A stretch of DNA of 64,000 bases, taken from NCBI RefSeq assembly GCF_019393635.1, contig NC_057866.1, forward strand, positions 118,558,233 through 118,622,232, given 5' to 3'. The notes under the pieces are model-generated. The model saw only the letters and a program-made list of their open reading frames with translations, searched no databases and had not been told where the DNA came from. A program made the position numbers and the translations under genes. Source of the DNA: Dromiciops gliroides (lineage: Eukaryota > Chordata > Mammalia > Microbiotheria > Microbiotheriidae). Positions within the stretch are counted from its first letter, which is position 1. The number at the start of each line of letters is the position of its first letter. Positions 45,442-55,085 of this stretch are shown here, in pieces.

Positions 45442-45447
<6 letters not shown>
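45160..45447 (+). repeat. L2 3' end, split by a SINE
   Basis: 'tgctgtagacattagaatat' and 'aagcttcttgaggattggaa' come before the SINE. After it come 'atcattgtgttcgtattacc' and 'tagcacagtgcctaatatat'. Confidence 0.7.
45213..45379 (-). mobile_element. WSINE1-like SINE
   Basis: Complete antisense copy with TTTG/T tail. TSD GGATTGGAACAGTC (45199-45212) and GGACTGGAACAATC (45380-45393), two mismatches. Confidence 0.93.

Positions 45448-45485
<38 letters not shown>
45448..45485. repeat. (TC)n microsatellite
   Basis: About 18 TC units directly before the TSD of the next SINE. Confidence 0.95.
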
Positions 45486-45488
<3 letters not shown>

Positions 45489-45500
45489 ACTACACTTCTT

Positions 45501-45664
45501 TTTTTTTTTTTGGTTTGTTTTTGTTTTTGTGGGGCAATGGGGGTTAAGTGACTTGCCCAGGGTCACACAGCTAGTAAGTGTCAAGTGTCTGAGGGTGGAT
45601 TTGAACTCAGGTACTCCTGAATCCAGGGCCAGTGCTTTATCCAGTGTGCCACCTAGCTGCCACC
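45501..45664 (-). mobile_element. WSINE1-like SINE
   Basis: Complete antisense copy with T12 then TTTG-type tail. Perfect 15-bp TSD CTCACTACACTTCTT (45486-45500 and 45665-45679). Confidence 0.95.
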
Positions 45665-45699
45665 CTCACTACACTTCTTCACTCCCTCCCCCCACCCAA

Positions 45700-45785
45700 T
45701 TTGTTGTCCCCTTTCTCCATCTGTCCCAGACAGTGCGTGTCATACAATGGGCACTTAAGAAATATTTGTTGATTCATACAATGAT
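45700..45785 (+). repeat. L2-type 3' terminus
   Basis: 'cagacagtgcgtgtcataca' and 'atgggcacttaagaaatatt' with TGTTGATTCA, probably part of the same L2 as 45160-45447. Confidence 0.6.
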
Positions 45786-45916
45786 TGGATACATATCTCT
45801 CTGTTGAGGGACCTGGCTTATAATGACTTGACTAGAGCTTCCTCTCTGACTTCCAGGATGGGAGATGGTATACTGTCTGAGGATCTTGAGTTTCGCCACC
45901 TACTCTTATGTCTTTT

Positions 45917-46080
45917 GTTTTTTTGTTTGTTTGTTTTTGTTTTTGTTTTTGTGGGGCAATGGGGGTTAAGTGACTTGCCCAGGGTCACACAGCTAGTGTC
46001 AAGTGTTCAAGGCCAGATTTGAACTCAGGTACTCCTGAATCCAGGGCTGGTGCTTTATCCACTGTGCTATCTAGCTGCCC
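45917..46080 (-). mobile_element. WSINE1-like SINE
   Basis: Antisense copy with (TTTG)n tail and a small core deletion ('cacagctagtgtcaagtgtt'). TSD CTCTTATGTCTTTT (45903-45916) and CTCTCATGTCTTTT (46081-46094), one mismatch. Confidence 0.94.
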
Positions 46081-46094
46081 CTCTCATGTCTTTT

Positions 46095-47690
46095 GAGAAA
46101 CTCACAGTGGGAGGAAAGGCAGTGAGTTCCTGAACTCATGACACGATTACTCCAAAAAACATCCAAATAACGCCATAGGAAAATGCCCGGAGCAGCAAAA
46201 CTCACAGAAGAATGTGCTGAAATCATCTTCTAACCAAGAATGACTTGGAAGGTCAGAAGGAGGGAGCTGCTGTGCTGATACAGGAGTCGGGCCCAACCCC
46301 ACAGTCACCCTGACACAGATCCAGTCTCAGGAAGTCCTCACCAGAGAAGGAGACCCCCAGAGCCTCTGAAACAGCTGAAGCACCAGTGTCCTCTGGAACT
46401 AAGCTCACAGTTTGGTGAGTGGGCTGAGCCCTGGGCAGGGGAGAGACTACAGGGGTCTATGCTGGTGCTAAGGCAGAACTTGGATTTTACACCCCTGCTG
46501 AGAACCAGGAGGTAGGCTTGTGTAGCAGTGGCCCAGGTTGGGGAGGGGCACAGGCTCGTCGAAGCTGACAACCACAACACATAAAGCTGGTTGATTAGCA
46601 AGTTGGTCTGGGGTCATCTAAGGACCAGGGGACAGGTGAGTGAAGAACCTGATCGTCCTTAAATCATACCACCTGGGACCTCTTAAGCTTGCTATAGTGC
46701 AGCCTGGAAACCGTGCCCCACTTTAAGGAGCTAAAAGTCAAGTAAAAGAAAGGCAAGATGAGCCAACAGAGAAAGGTGAGGACCATAGAAAGTTTCTTTG
46801 GTAACAAGGAAGACCAAGGGGCACCCTCAGAGGAAGATGTCAACAGCAGGGCCCCTATATCCAAAGCTTCCAAGAAAAATATGAATTAGTCTCAGGCCAT
46901 AGAGGTGCTCAAAAAGGACTTTGAAGAAAAAGTTAGAGAGGTAGAGGAAAAAATGGAAAGAGAAATGAGGGTGATGCAGGAAAGACATGAGAAAAAAGTC
47001 AACAGCTTGAAAAGTCAAATTGGCCAAATGGAAAAGGAGGTACAAAAGCTCTCTGATGAAAATAATTGTCTAAGAATTAGGATTGAACAAATGGAAGCCA
47101 GTGACTTTATGAGAAACCAAGACACAATAAAGGAAATCCAAATGAATAAAAAAATAGAGGGCAATGTGAAATATCTTCTGGGAAAAACTGCCGACTTGGA
47201 AAATAGGTCCAGGAGAGATAATTTGAAAATTATTGGTCTGCCTGAAAACCATGATCTAGGAAAAGCTTAGACACCATCTTCCAAGATATTCTCAAGGAAA
47301 ATTGCCCTGAAATTCTGGAAGAAGAAGCTAAAATAAAAATTGAAAGAATCCACTGATCACCTCCAGAAAGAGATCCCAAAAAGAAAACTCCTAGTAATAT
47401 TATAGACAAATTCCAGAGCTCTCAGGTCAAGGAGAAAATATTGCAAGCTGCCAAAAAGAAAGAATTCAAGTACTGTGGAGCCCTAGTCAGGATAGCACAA
47501 GATCTAGCAGCTTCTACATTAAAGGACCGAAGGGCATGGAATATGATATTCCAAAGGGCAAAGGAAATGGGATTACAACCAAGAATCACCTACCCAGCAA
47601 AATTCAGCATAATCTTTCAACAGAAAAAATGGGACTTTAATGAGAAACTCACAGTGGCAAGGAGCTTTTGTGCTACCACAGCATAAAAGA
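46095..47690 (+). mobile_element. L1-type LINE 5' end: 5' UTR and ORF1, no ORF2
   Basis: About 660 bp of moderately GC-rich 5' UTR ('ggagcagcaaaactcacaga', 'aatcataccacctgggacct') leads into ORF1 at 46758. The element stops at the ORF1 end, where an older SINE begins (47690). ORF2 and the 3' end are missing, so the 3' part was lost by deletion or recombination. Confidence 0.85.
46758..47686 (+). pseudogene. L1 ORF1 (RNA-binding protein), lightly broken
   Basis: L1 ORF1p binds element RNA as a trimer. Start codon at 46758 (MSQQRKVRTIESFFGNKE). Then comes a coiled coil (about codons 50-115, heptads such as EEKVREVEEKMEREM and KSQIGQMEKEVQKL), the RRM region with LENRSRRDNLKIIGLPE (about 150-165), and the C-terminal domain with ASTLKDRRAWNMIFQRAK and LQPRITYPAKFS. 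It ends at TAA 47684-47686. Length is about 310 codons, near the usual size. Breaks: a stop in place of Trp at about codon 44, a one-base loss after LGK near 47265, and a stop after IERIH near 47355. Confidence 0.9.
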
Positions 47691-47935
47691 AAGGACAGCT
47701 AGGTGGTGCAGTAGAGAGAATGCTAGGCCTAGAGTTAGGATGGCTCATCTCCCACAAGTTCAAATCTGGCCTGACACTTAATAATTGTGACCCTGGGCCA
47801 ATCACTTAACGCTGTTTGCCTCAGTTGCCTCATCTATAAAATAAGCTGAAGAAGGAAATGACAAACCACTCCAGTATCTTTGTCAAGAAAACCCCACGTG
47901 GGGTCATGTAGACTGAAACAACCTAATAACACCAA
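47690..47935 (+). repeat. Older marsupial SINE with RTE-like tail
   Basis: A tRNA-like head 'ggacagctaggtggtgcagt' and core 'ctcagttgcctcatctataa' are followed by 'gaaggaaatgacaaaccact', 'ccagtatctttgtcaagaaa' and 'ggggtcatgtagactgaaac'. The 3' part resembles RTE/BovB-derived SINE tails ('gggtcacgaagagtcggaca' type). Family name uncertain (MAR-like). Confidence 0.7.
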
Positions 47936-48229
47936 AAGAGTAAAGGAGAATGTACTACTCTTCTAGGCACCAGCAGATGCTGTCATTTGAGAGAGGTAGG
48001 TAATACTAGAAATGGGGGTTTGCTGGCATTATAGGGACCTTAAGCACCAGGAAAATCCAAGGTTGCTAACTGGGATAAAGTTTATGTTAATATCCAGGTA
48101 CTAGATAACAGGAAGGACATTGATTGACGTGAAGAAAGTGATTTGGAGTTTTGAGTTGACTGGAAGCTCAAAATCAATCTTAAGTGTGATGTGGCAGGCA
48201 GGACAATTAATGAATTTGGGGCTACATAA

Positions 48230-48785
48230 AAGGGATGTAGTATAGCTTATGACAGTTATACCGTACTTTAACCAAGTCAGACTTCATAATTTCTGGGTCC
48301 CACACTTTAAAGAGGATATTGATAGCTTGCAAATCATACAGAAGAGGGCAACCAGTATGTTGAAGAGACTTGCATCCATGCCAAATGACGATTAGCTAAA
48401 AAGATAGAAATTGTTAGCTTGGAGAAGAGAAGTTTTGGCAGTGGGGTGGGGTGGGCAAGAATACCATCACTGTCTTCAAGAATTAGAAGGGTTTTTATGT
48501 GAAGGAGGGAAGACGTGTTATGTTAGTTCCAAGAAGGCAGAATTATAAGCAGTGGGTAGAAGTTTCAACTAGACAAATTTAGGCTTACCATGGGAATGGG
48601 GTGAGATAAACAACTTCCTTTCAAGTAGAGATGCCTCCAAATGGAATGGATGCTCAGGAGATAATGTGTTCTTCACTGGAGCATTTCAAGTAGATGCTAG
48701 ATGACAATTTACTCTTTATGTCATTATAAGAATGCCTTTTTGGGCACACACTGGACTAGATGGCTTTTGGGGCCCTTTCTAGTTC
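48230..48785 (+). mobile_element. L3/CR1-like LINE 3' end
   Basis: 'cagaagagggcaaccagtat', 'gttagcttggagaagagaag', 'caaatttaggcttaccatgg', 'ctggagcatttcaagtagat' and 'tggactagatggcttttggg' follow the CR1/L3 ORF2 C-terminal end (family motifs QRRATR, LFSLEKRR, FRLDIRKNF and SLEVFK). Many stops. Confidence 0.75.
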
Positions 48786-48990
48786 TGATATTCTGGGATC
48801 TGAAGGGGGATGGAAGGAAAGGGAATAAGTACTTATTAAGGGCCTCCCCTGTTTCAGGCATTTTACTAAGCCCTTTTTCACAAATACCATCTCATTTACT
48901 TCTGAGATAATGCATGGGGTTAACATAAAGCTCAAATGAGATAACTCATTTAAAGCATTTTGAAAAGTGCGAAGTACTTTATGAATTTCA
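48786..48990 (-). repeat. L2/MIR-like fragment
   Basis: 'aagtacttattaagggcctc', 'tttcaggcattttactaagc' and 'aatgagataactcatttaaa' resemble old L2 and MIR ends joined together. Confidence 0.4.
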
Positions 48991-50157
48991 GTTATATAGG
49001 TGATTCTTTTTGTGTGTGGCCATTCTTTTTGTGGGTAGACATGAGCTTCCTCTCAGAAAATCAGTTATTTTGCATAAGTAGAGGTCAAGGAGCAGAGGAG
49101 AGAAAGGAAGGGGTGGGGAAGTAGTGTCTTAAGGTCAAAACCAGTATAAATTAATTTTAAGGGCCCATTGAAAAGCTAGTCCCTGTATTAGGCTACAGGG
49201 CTTTGACATGGAGCTAGAAAATAGGATGTTAAGTTTGACAAAGAGGTCTCCCAGTGTGCTGCATTCAGTACTCCTTAGATATGTGGCCTCCCCTGAATAC
49301 TCCTTAGCTAAATAGCTCCTGCCACATCTGCCTTTACTCTCCATGGTAATAGCAATATCTACATGGAGACAGATGGGCAGCAGTGTTGAACTTGTATACA
49401 TTATCTGTGTCCTTACTTTTTTCACCTGGTCAATCCAGTGTGTACTCAGAGGCCTCCTCTCAAGAATAATTTCTTCACTCTCATCTGGGCTTCTCTCTCT
49501 CCAGCTTGCCTAGTGAGATCATTTTATAACTTCTCTACCTTGCTCACCTTGGAATAAGCAGGAAACCCCCAATTATTTTTTAATAGATTTTCTACTTTTT
49601 TTTTCTGCTAATAACTATAGGGAAACTTACTGGGGTTTAAATGAACAGACATAAATAAAAGCTAGAAAGTTTTGGAAGCCTTTAATGTTGACCCTGGTCT
49701 CCTATGTGAATGTAGAATATAGGTTTTTAAACTTTTATTGTGTGTGTTAAGGGCACCTCTGGCAGTCTAGTGAACCACAGTACCATTGTGATTTGTGGCC
49801 TACATTCATAGTTGAAGGAAATGCTAAATTTCAACTAGAGCTTAGTGAAGATAAAGATGTGATTTTTTCCCATCTAGGTTCACAGACCCCCTGAAATAGA
49901 TCTACAGACTGCTTAGGGGTCCATAGACTTTAGTTTATGAACCTTTGATTTATAGGAAGATAGTGTTTGATCTTACCATCTCTCTATTTACTAGTATACC
50001 CCCCAACCCTCCTCCCCACCAGCTTTGAATTCTCTCTATAGTCAGTTCCTTTAGTCTAATTTGGGTTGAATATTAGCCTAATTATCCAGGGTGCTAGCCT
50101 GAGGGATATTCAGTCTGGCAAGGCTGGCAGAGCTTCTAGAACTTGATTTCCATGTGG
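48991..50157. other. No gene; one MITE-like repeat inside
   Basis: Unassigned apart from the palindromic repeat at 49715-49955. Confidence 0.4.
49715..49955 (-). repeat. MITE-like palindromic repeat (copy 2, diverged)
   Basis: 'tttttaaacttttattgtgt', 'tctggcagtctagtgaacca', 'ttcacagaccccctgaaata' and 'tttagtttatgaacctttg' recall the ends and spacing of copies at 37953 and 60755, with different interior parts. Confidence 0.4.
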
Positions 50158-50330
50158 CTAGAGGCAAATAGGTGATACTAGGGAATTGAGGGCTGGGCCT
50201 GGAGTCAGGAAGACCTGAGTTCCAATCTGGCTTCAAACACTGGCTATGTGACCCAGGGCAAATTGATTAACTTCTGCCGTAACCTGTAGCTTCCAGGGTT
50301 GTTATATGGATTAAATGAGGTATTATTATT
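50158..50330 (+). repeat. Older tRNA-headed SINE
   Basis: 'gaggcaaataggtgatacta', 'ctggagtcaggaagacctga', 'gttccaatctggcttcaaac' and 'tggctatgtgacccagggca' then 'aacctgtagcttccagggtt' and 'aaatgaggtattattatta' combine a WSINE-like head with a MIR-like 3' end. Confidence 0.6.
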
Positions 50331-50339
50331 ATTATTTTA

Positions 50340-51056
50340 CTTTCTCTTTTAATTTTTTTTAACTTTTAAAAATAGTATTTTATTTTTTCTAATTACATGT
50401 AAATACAATTATTATTTTTTAAATAAACATTATTATTTATAGTTTGGGGTTCCAATTTTTATCCCTCTTTCCCTCCCTCCCCTCACCCCTTCCTGAGGTG
50501 ACAAGCAATCAGATATGGATTATACATGTATGATTATTTAAAATATTACCATATTTGTCATTTTGTACAAGAAAACAATTAAAAGAAAAAAAATGAAAGA
50601 AAGTGAAAAATAGCATTCTTCGGTTTGCTTCATCAATATCAGTTCTTTCTTTGGAGGTGGATAGTATGTTTTATCAATAGTCCTTTGGGATTGTCTTGGA
50701 TCATTGTATTTCTTAGAGTAGTTAAGTCAATCACAGTTCTTCATCAAGCAATATTGCTGTCTCTGTGCACAATGTTCTCTTGATTAAACTCTCTTCACTA
50801 TACATCAGTTCATACATGTCTTTCCAGAGCTTTCTGAAGTCATCCTGCTTGTCATTTCTTATAGCACAATAATATTCCATCACCATCATATACCACAGTT
50901 GTTTAGCCATTTCCCAATTGTTGGGCATTCTTTTGATTTCCAATTCTTAGGTACCCCAAAAGAGCTGCTATAAATATTTTTGTACAAATAGGCCTTTTTC
51001 TCATTTTGGGCATGTCTTTGGGATATAAAACTAGCAATGGTATTGCTGGATCAATA
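50340..51056 (-). mobile_element. L1 3' end, inserted in another L1 3' end
   Basis: The minus strand encodes an ORF2 C-terminal remnant (WYMMVMEYYCAIRNDK, cf. human WYIYTMEYYSAIKKDE, and DPAIPLLVLYPKDM, cf. DPAIPLLGIYPE) and a 3' UTR ending near 50340. The 5' truncation point joins the 3' UTR of a second L1 near 51056. Confidence 0.85.
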
Positions 51057-51070
51057 CAATTATTAACATT

Positions 51071-51217
51071 TTTTTTTTTTTTAGTAAGGCAATTGGGGTG
51101 AAGTGATTTGCCCAGGGTCACACAGCTAGTAAGTGTTAAGTGTCTGAGGCTGGATTTGAACTCAGGTACTCCTGACTCCAGGGTCGGTGCTCTATCCACT
51201 GCGCCACCTAGCTGTCC
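51071..51217 (-). mobile_element. WSINE1-like SINE
   Basis: Complete antisense copy with T13 tail. Perfect 14-bp TSD CAATTATTAACATT (51057-51070 and 51218-51231), which itself lies in L1 3' UTR sequence. Confidence 0.95.
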
Positions 51218-51650
51218 CAATTATTAACATTCTTAAAAAAATGAGTTCCAAATTTTCTCCCTCTCTCCTCCTCCCCATTCCCTAAGATGGTAAGAAATTT
51301 TCTATAGGTTATATATGTGCAATAATATAAAACACATTTTCATCTTAGTCTTGCTGTGAAAGAAGAAACAGACCAAAAAGAAAAAAAAAACATGAAAAAA
51401 AATAAAGTGAAAATAGTATGCTTCAATTAGCATTCAGACTCCATAAGTTCTTTCTCTAGATGTGGCTAGCAAATTTTCCATCATGAGTCCTTTGTAATTG
51501 TCTTGGATCATTGTGTTGTTGAGAAGAGCTAAGTCATTCATAATATATAACCACATCATATTTCTGTTACTGTGTACAAGGGTCTCCTGGTTCTGCTCAC
51601 TTCACTTTCCATAAGTTCCTGTAAGTCTTCTCAGGTTTTTCTGAAATCCC
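51218..51650 (-). mobile_element. Second L1 3' end
   Basis: 'gagttccaaattttctccct', 'taggttatatatgtgcaata', 'attcagactccataagttct', 'ttccatcatgagtcctttgt' and 'ttctgctcacttcacttt' are the L1 3' UTR and ORF2 end in reverse, overlapping in content with 50460-50860. Confidence 0.85.
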
Positions 51651-51661
51651 CAGGAGGCATT

Positions 51662-51722
51662 ATTTGTGAGGCACTTAGCACAGTGTCTGGCACATTGTAG
51701 GTGCTTAATAAATGCTCATTCC
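51662..51722 (+). repeat. L2 3' terminus
   Basis: 'gaggcacttagcacagtgtc', 'tggcacattgtaggtgctta' and 'ataaatgctcattccc'. Confidence 0.75.
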
Positions 51723-51946
51723 CTTCCTTCCTCACCTCCTTCTCTACCTGACTTGAGAATGAGACTTCTCTATATGGTCCAGATAGATTTCTCCAGTGGA
51801 TTTCAAGTCCTTCCACCAGGACCTTGTAGTCACCTTCTCACTGAAGGTTTGAAAGTTTTGTGTTCCTTTGAATTTTACCCTTTACTTCTCAAATGGAAAT
51901 TATATCTCCTTATCTCAACTCCAAAGATCCTGGACAATTTGTATTC

Positions 51947-52540
51947 AATCAATCAGCATTTATTAAGTGCCTACTCCATTCCAGTAACTATGGTAGTTAC
52001 TGGGTTAGTAAAGGACAAAAATTAAAAAGTCCTAATCCTTAAGGATCTTACATTTGATTGGGGAAGACAAAGATGCATAATCTAAATACATACAGAATAA
52101 AAACAAAATAAATACTAGGTAGTTCTGGGAAGGAAAACAGTAGGATTTGGGCGGGACCAGTAAAAGGTTCATGTAGAAGGTCATGTTTATGCTGAGTCTT
52201 GAAGAATGTAAGGGATTCTTTGAGCTGGAGGTGATGAGAGAGGACATTTCAGTCATGGGGGATGGCTAATAGGAAGGCACAGAGATGGCAGATGGAGTAC
52301 TGTGTGTGAGGAACAGCAAGAAGCCTAGTTTGGCTAGGCTCTGTTTCAGGAAAGAGAGTAATACATAATGAGGATGGGAAGGTAGATTGGGACCAAGTTG
52401 TGAAAGTCTTTAAAATTCAAACACAGGAGTTTATATCTGGTCTTAGAGTCATAGGGATCCACAGGAGTTGTAGAGTTTATAGAGCTGTAAAGTATAATGG
52501 TCAGACTTGTCCATAATGAAAATCCTTTTGACATTGTAAT
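51947..52540 (-). mobile_element. L2 3' region, about 590 bp
   Basis: Antisense landmarks in order: 'caatcagcatttattaagtg', 'cctaatccttaaggatctta', 'gttcatgtagaaggtcatgt', 'tgctgagtcttgaagaatgt', 'gtcatgggggatggctaata', 'gtgaggaacagcaagaagcc' and 'ttgggaccaagttgtgaaag'. Confidence 0.8.
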
Positions 52541-52679
52541 TATCTCCTCTTCCCCTCATTATAGGTCTTGATGTTTCTGGTTCTTTGGAAGTCTTATCTT
52601 ATCCTAGACCTGGTTTTTCTCAAACAAGTTTGTTGTTAATGTTACCTTTGAGATGAAACGTGACTTATTTACCTCTGAT

Positions 52680-52845
52680 TTGTAACCTCTGTCTCAGTTT
52701 CTTCATTTGTAAAATGGGGATAATAAAAGTACCTACCACCCAGGGTTGTTGTGAAGATCAAATGAGATATTTGTAAAAAAAAAAAAAAGCACTTAGCACA
52801 GTGCCTTTCACATAGTAAGTGCTATATAAATGTTGTTGCTGCTGT
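52680..52845 (+). repeat. MIR/THER1-like SINE 3' part
   Basis: 'ctctgtctcagtttcttcat', 'ttgtaaaatggggataataa', 'cccagggttgttgtgaagat' and 'cttagcacagtgcctttcac' with 'taagtgctatataaatgttg'. An internal A14 run interrupts it. Confidence 0.82.
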
Positions 52846-53208
52846 TATAGGCATAATTCTTTTCAGATGCCACATGTTCTGATGACCATTTGTCTTCATG
52901 GTAGTTGACATGATTTTTCTTTTCTAAGATTGCCTCCTCCATGACCCCTTGCTGAAAGTACCAAAATGTACTGACATCTTTCTGTTAGAAAACTTGTGTC
53001 CCTAGTGGTACTTCCTACAGAATTCTTGTTCCTGAGGTATACCTCTAGGTCTCAGTACATTCACAATGCTCTAATGAGGTCAATGAACTTTTGCAGACTT
53101 ATTTGGATATCTCATCACCCTTCCCCCTGCACATTAGAGGAATGCCTTTTTCAGAATAGCATCATCAACCAAGGATTTACAATAGAAAAAAAAGTACTTT
53201 ATATACAG

Positions 53209-53430
53209 AGGCAGCATGGTATAATGGATAAAGAACTAGCCTAAAAACCAAGAAGTCCTGGGTCAAGTCTAACCCATACTGGCTGTGTGACGTTGGGAAA
53301 GTTACTTAATTTTTCAGTGCCATAGACAACTCTATAAGATTATAAATTGTAGAGAAAGTGCTGATCTGCATTAATAGATGGGGTTTCCTCATTTGAGAGT
53401 TTCTCATATTAATGAAATAATGAATCCAGC
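53209..53430 (+). repeat. Old SINE, same family as 10906-11109
   Basis: Head 'ggcagcatggtataatggat', core 'ggctgtgtgacgttgggaaa', then 'gtgccatagacaactctata', 'taaattgtagagaaagtgct' and 'gatctgcattaatagatggg'. It is the most complete copy in the window and defines the order of the family. Confidence 0.7.
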
Positions 53431-53634
53431 CTATGTACCTTATATACAAATTCATAATAACAGTAAATTCACTTCAATAACATGATAAGGGTTATTTCTC
53501 CACAGAATGTCACAGAAAGTTAAATGAGGCACATTAGGGCTTTTTCTATAACTAGTTATTGTAGAGTAGAATTCATTATATGGCAGGGCTGTTTTGAACT
53601 CTATAATTAAAGCTGACACTTAAAAAAGAGATTT

Positions 53635-53850
53635 TTAAGTTCAGAAAGCACTTCACACACATGATTTCCTTTGATCCTCATAACAATTCTGGGAGGTAAA
53701 TGAGATACTATAGTTATTATTATTTTAAATTTATTTATTTATTCAATTTATATTGTTATTTTTAATTTCAATACAGAACCTAAGGGTAAAGAACTCAAGT
53801 GACTTAATCATGATTACATAGCTGTTAAGTATTGAGGCAAGTATTAAAAT
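53635..53850 (-). repeat. MIR/THER1-like SINE with AT-rich insert
   Basis: 'agaaagcacttcacacacat', 'tgatcctcataacaattctg' and 'ggaggtaaatgagatactat', then an (ATTT)-rich patch, then 'acctaagggtaaagaactca' and 'gattacatagctgttaagta'. Confidence 0.65.
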
Positions 53851-54209
53851 GTTTTCCATCTTAATTTCAAGCTTACCAAAAGTACATTTTATTGATATAT
53901 TTTTAAATGTGTCTTCTATTTACCACTGTATTCTTCCTCTTAGTCCCTGCCCGAGAGCAACATCTTATAATGAAGAAGAAAGGAATAAAGAAAAAAATGT
54001 TCCACAAAACATGTCAAAAAAATTTGATGTTATATGCAGTATTCCACATTCATTGCTCCCCATTTCTGCAAAGTAACAGGGGCAGGTGACACTTCATATC
54101 TCCTTTGTGGAGCCAAGATGGGTCATTATAATTTTATATCATTCAGTTTCTGTTGTTTTATTGTTGATATTCTTTCCATTTACATTGTTGTAGTCATTAT
54201 GCATATTGT

Positions 54210-54356
54210 TTGTTTGTTTTTGTGAGGCAGTTGGGGTTAAGTGACTTGCCCAGGGTCACACAGCTAGTAAGTGTCAAGTGTCTGAGGCCAGATTTGAACT
54301 CAGGACCTCCTGAATCCAGGACTGGTGCTCTATCCACTGAGCCATCTAGCTGCCCC
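54210..54356 (-). mobile_element. WSINE1-like SINE
   Basis: Complete antisense copy. Perfect 13-bp TSD ATGCATATTGTTT at 54197-54209 (the last bases merge with the TTTG tail) and 54357-54369. Confidence 0.95.
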
Positions 54357-54450
54357 ATGCATATTGTTTTTGTGGCTCTGCTTACTTCCTTTTGCATCAG
54401 TATGTATGTCTTTCCATGATTCTCTGTATTCATCATCTTTGTTATTTCTT

Positions 54451-54600
54451 TCTTTCTTTTCTTTCTTTTTTTTTTTTTTGGCCAGGCAGTGAGGGTTAAG
54501 TGACTTGCCCAGGGTCACACAGCTATTGTTAAGTGTCTGAGGCTGGATTTGAACTCAGGTCCTCCTGAATCCAAGATCCACTGTGCCACCTAGCTGTCCC
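54451..54600 (-). mobile_element. WSINE1-like SINE, young
   Basis: Antisense copy with small deletions in core and head. Perfect 17-bp TSD CATCTTTGTTATTTCTT at 54434-54450 and 54601-54617. Tail TTTC then T16. Confidence 0.95.
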
Positions 54601-55085
54601 CATCTTTGTTATTTCTTATAGTACTGTAATATCCCTTATATTTATGTATCACAGTTTGTTTAGCCATCTCCCAATTGATGGGTATCTATTTTGTTTCTAA
54701 TTCTTTGCTCTCACAAAAAGTACTGCTATAAATATTTTGCTGTCTATAGGGCCTTTCTATTTGGCATTTACTTCATTGGGTTGTATGCCTGGAAGTGATT
54801 TCTCTGGGTCAAACAGTATTTAATCCATTTCCTTAGATAATTTCAGGCTGCTTTGCAGAATGTCTATCCCAATTTACTGCTCCACCAATAATGCATTTTT
54901 TGCCTGTATCTCCATAATTCCTCTAACATTGACTACTGCCATCTCTTGTCATTTTTGTCAATTTGCTGGATGTGAGCCAAATCTCAGGGTTATTTTGATC
55001 CACATTTTTGTAATTATTAGGGATTTTGAGCATTCTACCATATGGTTGTTAATAGTTTGCAAATCTTATGCCCACCTTTCTTTTT

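Larger units (their letters stand above)
53860..55085 (-). mobile_element. L1 3' part: ORF2 end and 3' UTR, old
   Basis: Antisense landmarks 'cattgctccccatttctgca', 'tctgcttacttccttttgca', 'atttatgtatcacagtttgt', 'ttagccatctcccaattgat' and 'tactgctataaatattttgc' parallel those of 16195-17394, so the two belong to the same older L1 subfamily. Two SINEs are inserted. Confidence 0.8.

Noticed and set aside
46905-47270. Coiled-coil frame as a host gene
   Set aside because: It is the L1 ORF1 coiled coil, followed by the ORF1 RNA-binding core and preceded by an L1 5' UTR.
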